Assembly: GCF_025971955.1 (NCBI RefSeq)
Contig: NZ_JAPDMX010000028.1
Span: 372,001 to 436,000, forward strand
Length of the DNA: 64,000 bases
DNA from: Shewanella subflava
Lineage (GTDB): Bacteria > Pseudomonadota > Gammaproteobacteria > Enterobacterales > Shewanellaceae
Direction of reading: 5' to 3'
The notes below the pieces were generated by a model that was not told the origin of the DNA, ran no database searches, and was given only the letters and a program-made list of their open reading frames with translations. Positions 49,860 through 58,819 of the stretch are shown here, piece after piece; position 1 is the first letter of the stretch, and the number at the start of each line of letters is the position of its first letter. The position numbers were made by a program, and so were the translations under genes.

Positions 49860-52800
49860 ATGATAACAACCTCTCCTCTGTCACATTCTTTTTTACATAA
49901 AATATTTTGTGTGGTCTTGATTTTATGTGGTCTCGTCATAATCAAGCCTGCCATTTCAGCTACCGTGACAATTGATTTGTCTACATTGGGTATACCTGAT
50001 GGAACTTCAATAAATCGAAATACCTTTGATGGTGGTGTTGATGATTTTATGTATGAAAAAGATGGTTTTTTGTTTTTTGGCGATGACAACAATAATGGTT
50101 CGCCAGATAATGCAAGTCTAAAATATACCGCCCCAGGGATAAACGGAGCTCAAGGAGGGGTTTGGTATGAGGCAAATAATCCATTCGATAATCCAGATGT
50201 TCGTTTTATAGTTAAAAAAGCCGATGGACAAGAATTTAATTTTCAAAGTCTTACTGTTACTGAGAACACTGGAGAAAATCGAAGTTTATTTGTTCAAGGT
50301 TACAAAGATAGTTTTACCGTATCCGCTGCTTATGTAGTTATTCCTTTTGCGCCAAATCAACCAATAGATGTAAACCTGCCCGCCAGCTTTTTGGATGTAG
50401 ATGAAGTACGATTTTATTCAACTGGTATATTCTTTTTTTCAACTTTTTATAACGGGTTTGGTACAGAATTTTTATTTGATAAATTCGTTTTTGAAGTTGC
50501 ATCAGCGGCCACCCCAGTGATTACTAGTGGCACTTATAATGCTAGTACTGGCGTATTGTCAGTAACTGCAGAGAATATTACAGGCGGGGATACCATAGAT
50601 GTCAATACACTCACTCTCACAGGTCGTAATAACGGGACTTATACGCTGACCAGTGCAAATGTCACAGCCTCTAGTGCTACATCGTTTTTAGTGACTTTAA
50701 ATGACGATGACAAATTGGCCATCAATGGTTTATTAAATAAAAATGGCACAAGTTCTACCAATGCAACTACATATAACTTAGCTGCAGCTGCAAATTGGAA
50801 TTCAACCGTTTCTGCACCAGAAGATTTAACGGGTAATGAGATTACGGTTTCAAATGTCGCCGCACCGACCATTACATCAGCTGCTTATGATAGTAGTACA
50901 CATACTTTGACTGTAACGGGAACTAACTTCGTTTCAGTATTAGGGGCTAATAATGATATTGATATTAGTCTATTAACGATTACAGGCGAGGGTGGTTCTA
51001 CTCATACGTTTACTTCGCCGGATGTCGAAGTCACAAGTCAGACAGCATTTTCAGTGACCTTAAATTCTACAGATTATGCCATTGTTGAGACCATTCTTAA
51101 TAATGATAGCACTAGCTCAACCAGTGGCACGATTTATAACCTCGCTGCAGCGGATGATTGGAATTCTGATATCACAGACGGCAATATTGAGGATGTAACC
51201 AATACTATCACTGTATCGAACGTTCCATTACCCGTCATATCGAGTGCGACGTATGATGCCATTTCGGGTGTGTTTGTTATTTCTGGAACGGGTTTTCTTC
51301 AATACGCAGGGGCTACGAATGACATCAATGTGGCTAAATTCACTATAAGTGGTGATTCGAGTAGTTACACGCTGACGTCCTCTGATGTTGAGATTACATC
51401 AGGCACTAGCTTTTCATTGACATTAAATGCAACGGATAAAAGTGCCTTAATTAGTCGACTTAATAAAAATGGTACGATTTCAGATGGCACTACAAGCTAT
51501 AATTTCGCGGCTGCAGAGGATTGGAACCGTGGTGCAGAACCGAGTGCTTTTATTGCAGATTTAGTCGGAAATCCTATCACTGTAAGTAATTTTGCTAATG
51601 TTCCAGATGCGCCTACGATGGTGACAGCTTCCGCCGGAGATACTCAAGCGATTATTACATTTAGCGCACCAGTCAATAATGGTGGTGCGGCCATCACCAG
51701 TTATACGGTGACCTCCAGCCCCGGCGGCTTGACTGCAACGGGTGCTAGTTCTCCATTAACCGTAAACGGTTTAACTAACACTACCCCATATACCTTCATT
51801 GTAACGGCGACCAATGCCATTGGGACAAGCAGTAGTTCAAGCGCATCTAACAGCGTAACACCTAAACAAAGCCAAACCATTACTTTTAATAACCCCGGTG
51901 CGCAAAACTTTGGCACCAGTCCGGTATTAAGTGCATCCGCGACATCCAGTTTAACGCCGCTATTTAGCTCCTCGACCACTGGGGTGTGTACTGTCACCAG
52001 CGGCGGTGTGTTAACTTTTGTCACTGCTGGTACTTGTACCATTGATGCAAATCAAGCAGGAAATGCAAATTACTTGGCTGCACCCACTGTCAGTCAGAGT
52101 TTTAGTGTGAATGGCGTTGTCGCTGGTTCGCCTACTATTGTGAGCGCGACTGCCGGTGATACTCAAGCAACGGTCACATTTACGCCCCCAGGAAGCAATG
52201 GTGGTACAGCTATCACTGCTTATACTGTCACTTCTAATCCAGGTAGTTTCACTGCAACGGGCGGGGGATCACCCTTAACAGTAACAGGGTTGACCAACGG
52301 TACTGCCTACACCTTCAGTGTCACCGCCACTAATTCCGCTGGTGTGAGCAGCAGCTCAAACGTTTCTAACAGCGTAACACCTAAACAAAGCCAAACCATT
52401 ACTTTTAATAACCCAGGTGCGCAAAACTTTAATACGTCAGTTACTTTATCAGCAACCGCTGATTCAGGCCTAACTCCCACCTTTTCGTCAACCACCACTG
52501 TGGTGTGTACCATCACCAGCGGCGGTGTGTTAACGTTTATCACCACAGGCACCTGTACCATTAATGCCAATCAAGCAGGTAATGCGGCTTATGCGGCTGC
52601 GCCAGAAGTGACGCAAAGCTTTACCGTCAATGGCGTGGCGGCAGATGCGCCCATTATCGGCACAGCGACCGCCGGAGATGGCGAGGCAACGATAAGCTTT
52701 AGCGCACCGACCAATAATGGCGGCGTGGCTATCACGGGTTATACGATGACCTCCAGCCCAGGCGGCTTGACTGCTACGGGCACAGGTTCGCCCATTACCG

Positions 52801-55800
52801 TCACAGGGTTGACCAACGGCACCGCCTATACCTTTAGTGTGACCGCCACCAATGCCATTGGGGCAAGCAGTAGTTCAAGTGCGTCAAACAGCGTGACGCC
52901 ACAGGGCAGTCAAACGATTACCTTTAATAACCCCGGTGCGCAAAACTTTGGCTCCAGTCCGGTATTAAGTGCCTCCGCGACATCCAGTTTAACGCCGGTG
53001 TTTACCTCATCAACCCCCAGCGTCTGTACCATCACCAGTGGTGGTGCATTAACCTTTATCACCACAGGCACCTGTACCATTAATGCCAATCAAGCGGGTA
53101 ATGCGGCTTATGCGGCTGCGCCAGAGGTAACGCAAAGCTTTACCGTCAATGGCGTGGCGGCAGATGCGCCCATTATCGGCACTGCGACTGCGGGAGATGG
53201 CGAGGTAACGATAAGCTTTAGCGCACCGACCAATAATGGCGGCGTGGCTATCACAGGCTATACGGTGACCTCCAGCCCAGGCGGATTAACTGTTACGGGC
53301 ACAGGTTCACCCATTACCGTCACAGGGTTGACCAACGGCACCGCCTATACTTTTAGTGTGACCGCCACCAATGCCATTGGGGCAAGCAGTAGTTCAAGTG
53401 CGTCAAACAGCGTGACGCCCAAAGGCACTCAAACGATTACCTTTAATAACCCCGGTGCGCAAAACTTTGGCTCCAGTCCGGTATTAAGTGCCTCCGCGAC
53501 ATCCAGTTTAACGCCGGTGTTCACCTCATCAACCCCCAGCGTCTGTACCATCACCAGTGGTGGTGCATTAACCTTTATCACCACAGGCACCTGTACCATT
53601 AATGCCAATCAAGCGGGTAATGCGGCTTATGCGGCTGCGCCAGAGGTAACGCAAAGCTTTACCGTCAATGGCGTGGCGGCAGATGCGCCCATTATCGGCA
53701 CTGCGACTGCGGGAGATGGCGAGGCAACGATAAGCTTTAGCGCACCGACCAATAATGGCGGCGTGGCTATCACAGGCTATACGGTGACCTCCAGCCCAGG
53801 CGGATTAACTGTTACGGGCACAGGTTCACCCATTACCGTCACAGGGTTGACCAACGGCACCGCCTATACTTTTAGTGTGACCGCCACCAATGCCATTGGG
53901 GCAAGCAGTAGTTCAAGTGCGTCAAACAGCGTGACGCCCAAAGGCACTCAAACGATTACCTTTAATAACCCAGGTGCGCAAAACTTTGGCACCAGTCCGA
54001 CATTAAGTGCCACCGCGACATCCAGTTTAACGCCGCTATTTACCTCCTCGACCACTGGGGTGTGTACTGTCACCAGCGGCGGTGTGTTAACTTTTGTCAC
54101 TGCTGGTACTTGTACCATCAGCGCGAACGAGTCAGGTAATGCGTTTTATACCGCGGCACCAGAAGTGACGCAAAGCTTTACCGTCAATGGCGTGGCGGCA
54201 GATGCGCCCATTATCGGCACTGCGACCGCGGGAGATGGCGAGGCAACGATAAGCTTTAGCGCACCGAGCAACAATGGCGGCGCGGTTATCACAGGTTACA
54301 CGGTGACCTCCAACCCAGGCGGCTTGACTGCAACGGGAACAGGTTCGCCATTGACCGTGACCGGATTAATCAACGGCACAGCCTACACCTTCAGTGTCAC
54401 CGCGACCAATGCCATTGGGGCAAGCAGTAGTTCAAGTGCGTCAAACAGTGTGACACCAAATGGTGCACCGATAATTAGTTCTTCTCCAATATTAAACACT
54501 GATCAGAATGCGAATTATGTTTACACCTTGACTGCAGTGGATAGTGTCGGTGACACCCTCACGTTCACTGCTTTAAAACTTCCGGCTTGGTTGAGTTTTA
54601 ACCCTGTAACCGCTGTGGTAACAGGTACTCCTAAACGTGCTGATGTTGGAGAACATGTTGTTGAATTAAAAGTAACTGATAAAGCGGGGTTATTTGCAAT
54701 TCAAACGTACATTTTAGTTGTTAATCCAGTCAATAGCGCACCTGTAGCGAATGATGCGAGTATCATTTTAGAAGAAGATACTTCAAGTTTAATTAGCTTC
54801 ACTGCGGTTGACGAAGATGATGATCCTCTCCAATTTGAAGTGGTTACAGAGCCCAGCTCAGGAACTTTAGAGCATCATGGTTCATTATGGCTATATACTC
54901 CAGATGCGGACTTTAATGGTAGCGATAGCATAACGTTTATTGCCAAAGATGCAGAATTGAGCTCGGATGTTGGGGTGATTAGCATTGAAGTGACAGCAAT
55001 AAATGATGAACCCATTGCTGTTGATGATGAGTTTGTCCGAGAAGTATCAGACAATGATTATATTCTGTCGGTTTTAGATAATGACATCGATGTTGATGGT
55101 GACACATTGTTAATAGAAGGTGCTGCCGCTGAACTTGGAACCGTGCAAATAGAGGGATCATTACTCAAGTATCAAGCACCTAAAGGTTTTGTGGGGCCTG
55201 TTTCAATGAGATATTCGATCTCCGATGGTCAAAAAGGTCGAAGTCATGCCAAGGTGCAATTACTTATCACAGGTTCAAATTCAGTCGATGCGCCTGTCAT
55301 TACTGTGCCACCGGAAGTGATAGCGAATGCCACAGGACTCAAAACCAAGTTGAAAATTGGTGTTGCGACAGCAGTAGATAAAGATGGCAAAAAACTGGCT
55401 GTTTCGCTAATCAATACGGATCAAGTATTTACCCCTGGGAAGCATTTTGCCTATTGGCAGGCAACTGACAGTTATGGTCTGACTTCAATAAAGGCGCAAA
55501 ATGTTATCGTAAATCCTTTGGTATCAATTAATAGTCCGTTAATGGTATCTGAAGGCAATGAAGCTAACGTAACCGTTTTCTTGAATGGTGAATCTCCGCA
55601 TTACCCTTTACATATTCCTTATACTGTTGGTGGTGTCGCGGATTCAAATGATCATGATTTAGTGGCGGGAGAGTTTGTGATTAACTCAGGCCTTTCAGCT
55701 AACTTCGTCTTCAATATTTTTGATGATGGTATAGCTGAAACAGATGAGGAGATAACCGTTAGTTTAGCGCCAACTGTCAATCTTAGTGCGAATAATGTTG

Positions 55801-58043
55801 CAAAACTAATGATTACCGAGGCTAACATAGCCCCTAAAGTCAGTGTTGTGATCTCACAAGCTGATGAAGTGAGAACCATAGTCAATAAGCAGGATGGCAA
55901 GGTCTATATTAAGGCTGAAAGCCTTGATGTAAATCCTCAAGACAATCTTTCTGAAGAGTGGTCACTAGGCGCTATTGTGTTGGAGACTGATGATCAAGGT
56001 CATTACTTTGACCCGCTTCTTTTAGATTCGGGCAGTTACCCAATAAGCCTTAAAGTCACCGACGATGGAGAGCCACAATTATCTACTGAAGTGCAAATGA
56101 CTTTATTACTAAAAGATGAGTTTTCTGCACTCACTAGTGGTGATTCAGATGGGGATTTAATTCCAGATGTTCAGGAAGGCTTTGTTGATTTAGATGGGAA
56201 TGGTATTCCTGATTATCTTGATGCTTCTAATGGATGCCATGTTATCCAACTTGATCCGCCTATTAATCGTATTGCCCCGGTTTTAGCCGAAAGTGAACCT
56301 GGGACTTGCTTAGGGCTCGGTAATACGGCAATGAATCATGGTAATGATGGCATAGGCATTCCGTTAGATGTCGTTTCAGACGATGATGAAGTCTTGTTTT
56401 CGAAAGGCCTTTTTGATTTCAATATAAACAATCTGCCAGCTAGAGGGGCGACAGTTACTATCGCCATCCCTCAGGTGCTGCCTATACCAATCAATGCTGT
56501 ATATCGTAAATTTAATCAAGGAAAGTGGACTACTTTTGTTGAGAATGCTGACAATTCAGTGAGTTCCAGTGCCGGTCAATTGGGTTATTGCCCGCCCCCT
56601 GGAGCCGCTGATTGGCAACCAGGGTTAACTGAGGGGCATTGGTGTGTGCTGTTATCCATCGAAGATGGTGGACCAAATGATGGTGATGGTACTGTGAATG
56701 GCGAAATTGTTGATCCAGGTGGTGTTGCTGTGATGCGGAATAACAACCTTTCTCCTGTTGCAGTTGCAGATGAGGTGATTGTGCCAATGAACCAAAATGC
56801 AGATATTGACGTGTTACAAAACGACATAGATGCTGATGGCGATACTCTGACCATTCAACAAGTGAGTAGTCAGTTTGGTGACGTTATTGTGCAAGATAAT
56901 CAAATCATGACTTATATTCCTGCTGATGAGTTTATAGGTACCGATACATTGCTGTATAGCATCAGTGATGGTAAAGGTGGCACTGCATATACTGAACTTA
57001 CCGTTACCGTGGTGGCAAATCGGGAGCCGATAGCAGTGGATGATATTGCCAGCACAGATGATAAAACTGTTTTAATATTGGATGTGCTAAGCAATGATAG
57101 CGACCCAGATAACCAAGAATTAAGCTTGATCGCTGTGAGTGCCCAACAAGGGAGTGTCATGATACAAAATAACCTGCTTCACTATACCCCTAAAACGGGT
57201 TTTGAAGGGATCGACACGCTGAGTTACACCATCAGTGATGGTGAGGGAGGTGAGGCAACTGCTAATGTGATGGTTACCATTAAAGCTTACAAAGCCGTGG
57301 TGTTGGATAACCAATCTGGTGGTGGTAGCTTACACTGGTTGTCGAGTTGCCTGTTGTTTTTAATACTAATATTGCGCAAGTTTAAATTAAAACCAGATCC
57401 TCGATGTGTATTACAGAGAGAGCATTGGGTAGTGACTTGTTCTTGCGTTTTAGCATTATTGCTGGGTAGCAATTTGGCTCAAGCAAAGGATAGTGTATCT
57501 CCTTGGTATTTAGAGGCAAATATAAGTATTAATGAAACCGATGTGACCCAAAGATCACTTCAACAGCAAGTAACAGCGGTTGACATCAGCGGCTTTGACA
57601 ACTCGGATGTAGGCATTGGTGTCACTGTTGGTTATCAAGTGACTTCGCTACTCGCCTTTGAAATAGGGTATGTCGATTTAGGAGATGGTTCGGCGCAGAT
57701 CAGTGGAGAAACCCTAAATGAGCGTCAATTTCAAGAATCGCTGAAAACCGTGTCACCGGTATTAGCAAAAGGGGCGACAATCGGTGCAAGATTAACCTTA
57801 ATTGAGTCTCAAGGATGGCGTTTTTCACTACCCTTTGGGGGATTTTTTTGGAAATCTGACATCAATAGTGATTTGCAAGGGCAGCGGATCACTACTGAGC
57901 TTGACGGAACTGACTTTTACACTGGTATGCATTTTAATTATGATTTTTATCCGCATTGGTCTATGGGGCTGGGGATTAATTATTACGCAATCTCTCCTAA
58001 TGATATTTTAAGTTACCAACTGAATTTACGTAACCAATTCTAA
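49860..58043 (+). CDS. Giant multidomain surface/adhesin-like protein with internal GlyGly-CTERM and C-terminal beta-barrel
   Basis: About 2,727 residues. The start is the ATG at 49860 (AAAGGAG 8 bases upstream), not an earlier TTG. Order: signal peptide (to about 34); N-terminal domain; three related about 115-residue repeats (216-577); alternating fibronectin-III (ITGYTVTSSPGGL, GLTNGTAYTFSVTATNA) and Ig-like units (QTITFNNPGAQNF) to about 1535; Ig/cadherin-like domains; a Calx-beta-like part; a Ca-binding Asp-rich stretch (DSDGDLIPDVQEG); a choice-of-anchor U-like domain; two more cadherin-like domains; GGGSLHWLSSCLLFLILILR and RKFKLK, a GlyGly-CTERM-like sorting signal (about 2485-2514); then a second signal-peptide-like segment (VLALLLGSNLAQA) and an OmpA-type barrel ending NQF. 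Probably cell-surface adhesion; the last part may be a fused separate protein. Confidence 0.85.
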   Translation: MITTSPLSHSFLHKIFCVVLILCGLVIIKPAISATVTIDLSTLGIPDGTSINRNTFDGGVDDFMYEKDGFLFFGDDNNNGSPDNASLKYTAPGINGAQGGVWYEANNPFDNPDVRFIVKKADGQEFNFQSLTVTENTGENRSLFVQGYKDSFTVSAAYVVIPFAPNQPIDVNLPASFLDVDEVRFYSTGIFFFSTFYNGFGTEFLFDKFVFEVASAATPVITSGTYNASTGVLSVTAENITGGDTIDVNTLTLTGRNNGTYTLTSANVTASSATSFLVTLNDDDKLAINGLLNKNGTSSTNATTYNLAAAANWNSTVSAPEDLTGNEITVSNVAAPTITSAAYDSSTHTLTVTGTNFVSVLGANNDIDISLLTITGEGGSTHTFTSPDVEVTSQTAFSVTLNSTDYAIVETILNNDSTSSTSGTIYNLAAADDWNSDITDGNIEDVTNTITVSNVPLPVISSATYDAISGVFVISGTGFLQYAGATNDINVAKFTISGDSSSYTLTSSDVEITSGTSFSLTLNATDKSALISRLNKNGTISDGTTSYNFAAAEDWNRGAEPSAFIADLVGNPITVSNFANVPDAPTMVTASAGDTQAIITFSAPVNNGGAAITSYTVTSSPGGLTATGASSPLTVNGLTNTTPYTFIVTATNAIGTSSSSSASNSVTPKQSQTITFNNPGAQNFGTSPVLSASATSSLTPLFSSSTTGVCTVTSGGVLTFVTAGTCTIDANQAGNANYLAAPTVSQSFSVNGVVAGSPTIVSATAGDTQATVTFTPPGSNGGTAITAYTVTSNPGSFTATGGGSPLTVTGLTNGTAYTFSVTATNSAGVSSSSNVSNSVTPKQSQTITFNNPGAQNFNTSVTLSATADSGLTPTFSSTTTVVCTITSGGVLTFITTGTCTINANQAGNAAYAAAPEVTQSFTVNGVAADAPIIGTATAGDGEATISFSAPTNNGGVAITGYTMTSSPGGLTATGTGSPITVTGLTNGTAYTFSVTATNAIGASSSSSASNSVTPQGSQTITFNNPGAQNFGSSPVLSASATSSLTPVFTSSTPSVCTITSGGALTFITTGTCTINANQAGNAAYAAAPEVTQSFTVNGVAADAPIIGTATAGDGEVTISFSAPTNNGGVAITGYTVTSSPGGLTVTGTGSPITVTGLTNGTAYTFSVTATNAIGASSSSSASNSVTPKGTQTITFNNPGAQNFGSSPVLSASATSSLTPVFTSSTPSVCTITSGGALTFITTGTCTINANQAGNAAYAAAPEVTQSFTVNGVAADAPIIGTATAGDGEATISFSAPTNNGGVAITGYTVTSSPGGLTVTGTGSPITVTGLTNGTAYTFSVTATNAIGASSSSSASNSVTPKGTQTITFNNPGAQNFGTSPTLSATATSSLTPLFTSSTTGVCTVTSGGVLTFVTAGTCTISANESGNAFYTAAPEVTQSFTVNGVAADAPIIGTATAGDGEATISFSAPSNNGGAVITGYTVTSNPGGLTATGTGSPLTVTGLINGTAYTFSVTATNAIGASSSSSASNSVTPNGAPIISSSPILNTDQNANYVYTLTAVDSVGDTLTFTALKLPAWLSFNPVTAVVTGTPKRADVGEHVVELKVTDKAGLFAIQTYILVVNPVNSAPVANDASIILEEDTSSLISFTAVDEDDDPLQFEVVTEPSSGTLEHHGSLWLYTPDADFNGSDSITFIAKDAELSSDVGVISIEVTAINDEPIAVDDEFVREVSDNDYILSVLDNDIDVDGDTLLIEGAAAELGTVQIEGSLLKYQAPKGFVGPVSMRYSISDGQKGRSHAKVQLLITGSNSVDAPVITVPPEVIANATGLKTKLKIGVATAVDKDGKKLAVSLINTDQVFTPGKHFAYWQATDSYGLTSIKAQNVIVNPLVSINSPLMVSEGNEANVTVFLNGESPHYPLHIPYTVGGVADSNDHDLVAGEFVINSGLSANFVFNIFDDGIAETDEEITVSLAPTVNLSANNVAKLMITEANIAPKVSVVISQADEVRTIVNKQDGKVYIKAESLDVNPQDNLSEEWSLGAIVLETDDQGHYFDPLLLDSGSYPISLKVTDDGEPQLSTEVQMTLLLKDEFSALTSGDSDGDLIPDVQEGFVDLDGNGIPDYLDASNGCHVIQLDPPINRIAPVLAESEPGTCLGLGNTAMNHGNDGIGIPLDVVSDDDEVLFSKGLFDFNINNLPARGATVTIAIPQVLPIPINAVYRKFNQGKWTTFVENADNSVSSSAGQLGYCPPPGAADWQPGLTEGHWCVLLSIEDGGPNDGDGTVNGEIVDPGGVAVMRNNNLSPVAVADEVIVPMNQNADIDVLQNDIDADGDTLTIQQVSSQFGDVIVQDNQIMTYIPADEFIGTDTLLYSISDGKGGTAYTELTVTVVANREPIAVDDIASTDDKTVLILDVLSNDSDPDNQELSLIAVSAQQGSVMIQNNLLHYTPKTGFEGIDTLSYTISDGEGGEATANVMVTIKAYKAVVLDNQSGGGSLHWLSSCLLFLILILRKFKLKPDPRCVLQREHWVVTCSCVLALLLGSNLAQAKDSVSPWYLEANISINETDVTQRSLQQQVTAVDISGFDNSDVGIGVTVGYQVTSLLAFEIGYVDLGDGSAQISGETLNERQFQESLKTVSPVLAKGATIGARLTLIESQGWRFSLPFGGFFWKSDINSDLQGQRITTELDGTDFYTGMHFNYDFYPHWSMGLGINYYAISPNDILSYQLNLRNQF
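51609..54465 (+). repeat. 519-bp internal repeats (FN3 plus Ig-like unit) in the giant gene
   Basis: Unit starts at 52641, 53160, 53679 and 54198 are spaced by exactly 519 bases (173 codons); two more diverged units precede at about 51609 and 52128. The units starting at 53160 and 53679 are almost identical at the nucleotide level, including silent positions, which shows recent duplication or gene conversion. The last unit lacks the Ig-like half. Confidence 0.93.
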
Positions 58044-58819
58044 GTATGGCACTTTTGGCATTAGGCGCTTAACGTTTTTTACGCCACAAAACGGGCATGT
58101 ATGAAGTCAGGTCGACTAGCAACGTCACTTGTTGGGCTTATTGACGAAGTTGTTTATATGGTAAAAATAAATGACGAATAAGTTATTCAATGCCCGCTAT
58201 ATTGCTGTCAATTAATCGCTTTAAATTTGACGCTGATGAAATAATAATCATTTGACCGTTTTTTTTACTCATCTGATGAGTTAACTGGGTAGTAACAATT
58301 GGATAATGTCAAAGCCAAGTAAATAGACTCGCGCTAATATTTTGTCATCTCATTTTATATCAAACGTTATTTATTGATCTCACATTTTATTTTTAAGTCC
58401 TTCTAAATGTGTTATTCCAACTCGGTTTTAGGTTTTCTTGGCCATTAATCGCGATTCCGTTTTTTAAATAACGTCAAATCTATGGCACAGCCTATATCGC
58501 CTCGCTAAACAACACATATTTCTAACATGTTGTCATTTAATGTTTTTTTGACATATACATTATTTTTGACAGCGTTGTCACCTCAATAATTTGCATTACT
58601 ATATGCCACGTACAGTCTGATAAAGGAGACTGTAGCAATGGATATATTAACGATTTATGTTCTGCATCACTCTCGTCATAAACCAATTAATGGCGGCTTA
58701 CTTAAGGTATTTTTAAAATAAACTAACAACATTATTTTAAGTAATAAATATGCAGAAATACAATTTAATTCAACAAGATATCAATGTTAGTGAATGATGA
58801 GTTTTAGAGGGTTTAAACT
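58044..58819. other. Intergenic region before the chitinase gene
   Basis: About 780 AT-rich bases. One tiny frame at 58638-58721 has a good ribosome-binding site (listed separately). No terminator with a clear T-run was found after the giant gene. The stretch may hold the chitinase promoter and binding sites for chitin-responsive regulators, none recognised. Confidence 0.5.
58638..58721 (+). CDS. Possible 27-residue peptide upstream of the chitinase gene
   Basis: AAAGGAG lies about 9-10 bases before the ATG of a short frame, MDILTIYVLHHSRHKPINGG then LLKVFLK and stop. It may be a leader peptide in the 5' untranslated region of the chitinase gene or a gene remnant. No family recognised. Confidence 0.3.
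   Translation: MDILTIYVLHHSRHKPINGGLLKVFLK

Noticed and set aside
51701-52570. Reverse-strand open frames within the giant gene
   Set aside because: They arise from the biased composition of the FN3/Ig repeats and recur with the repeat period; no start sites.
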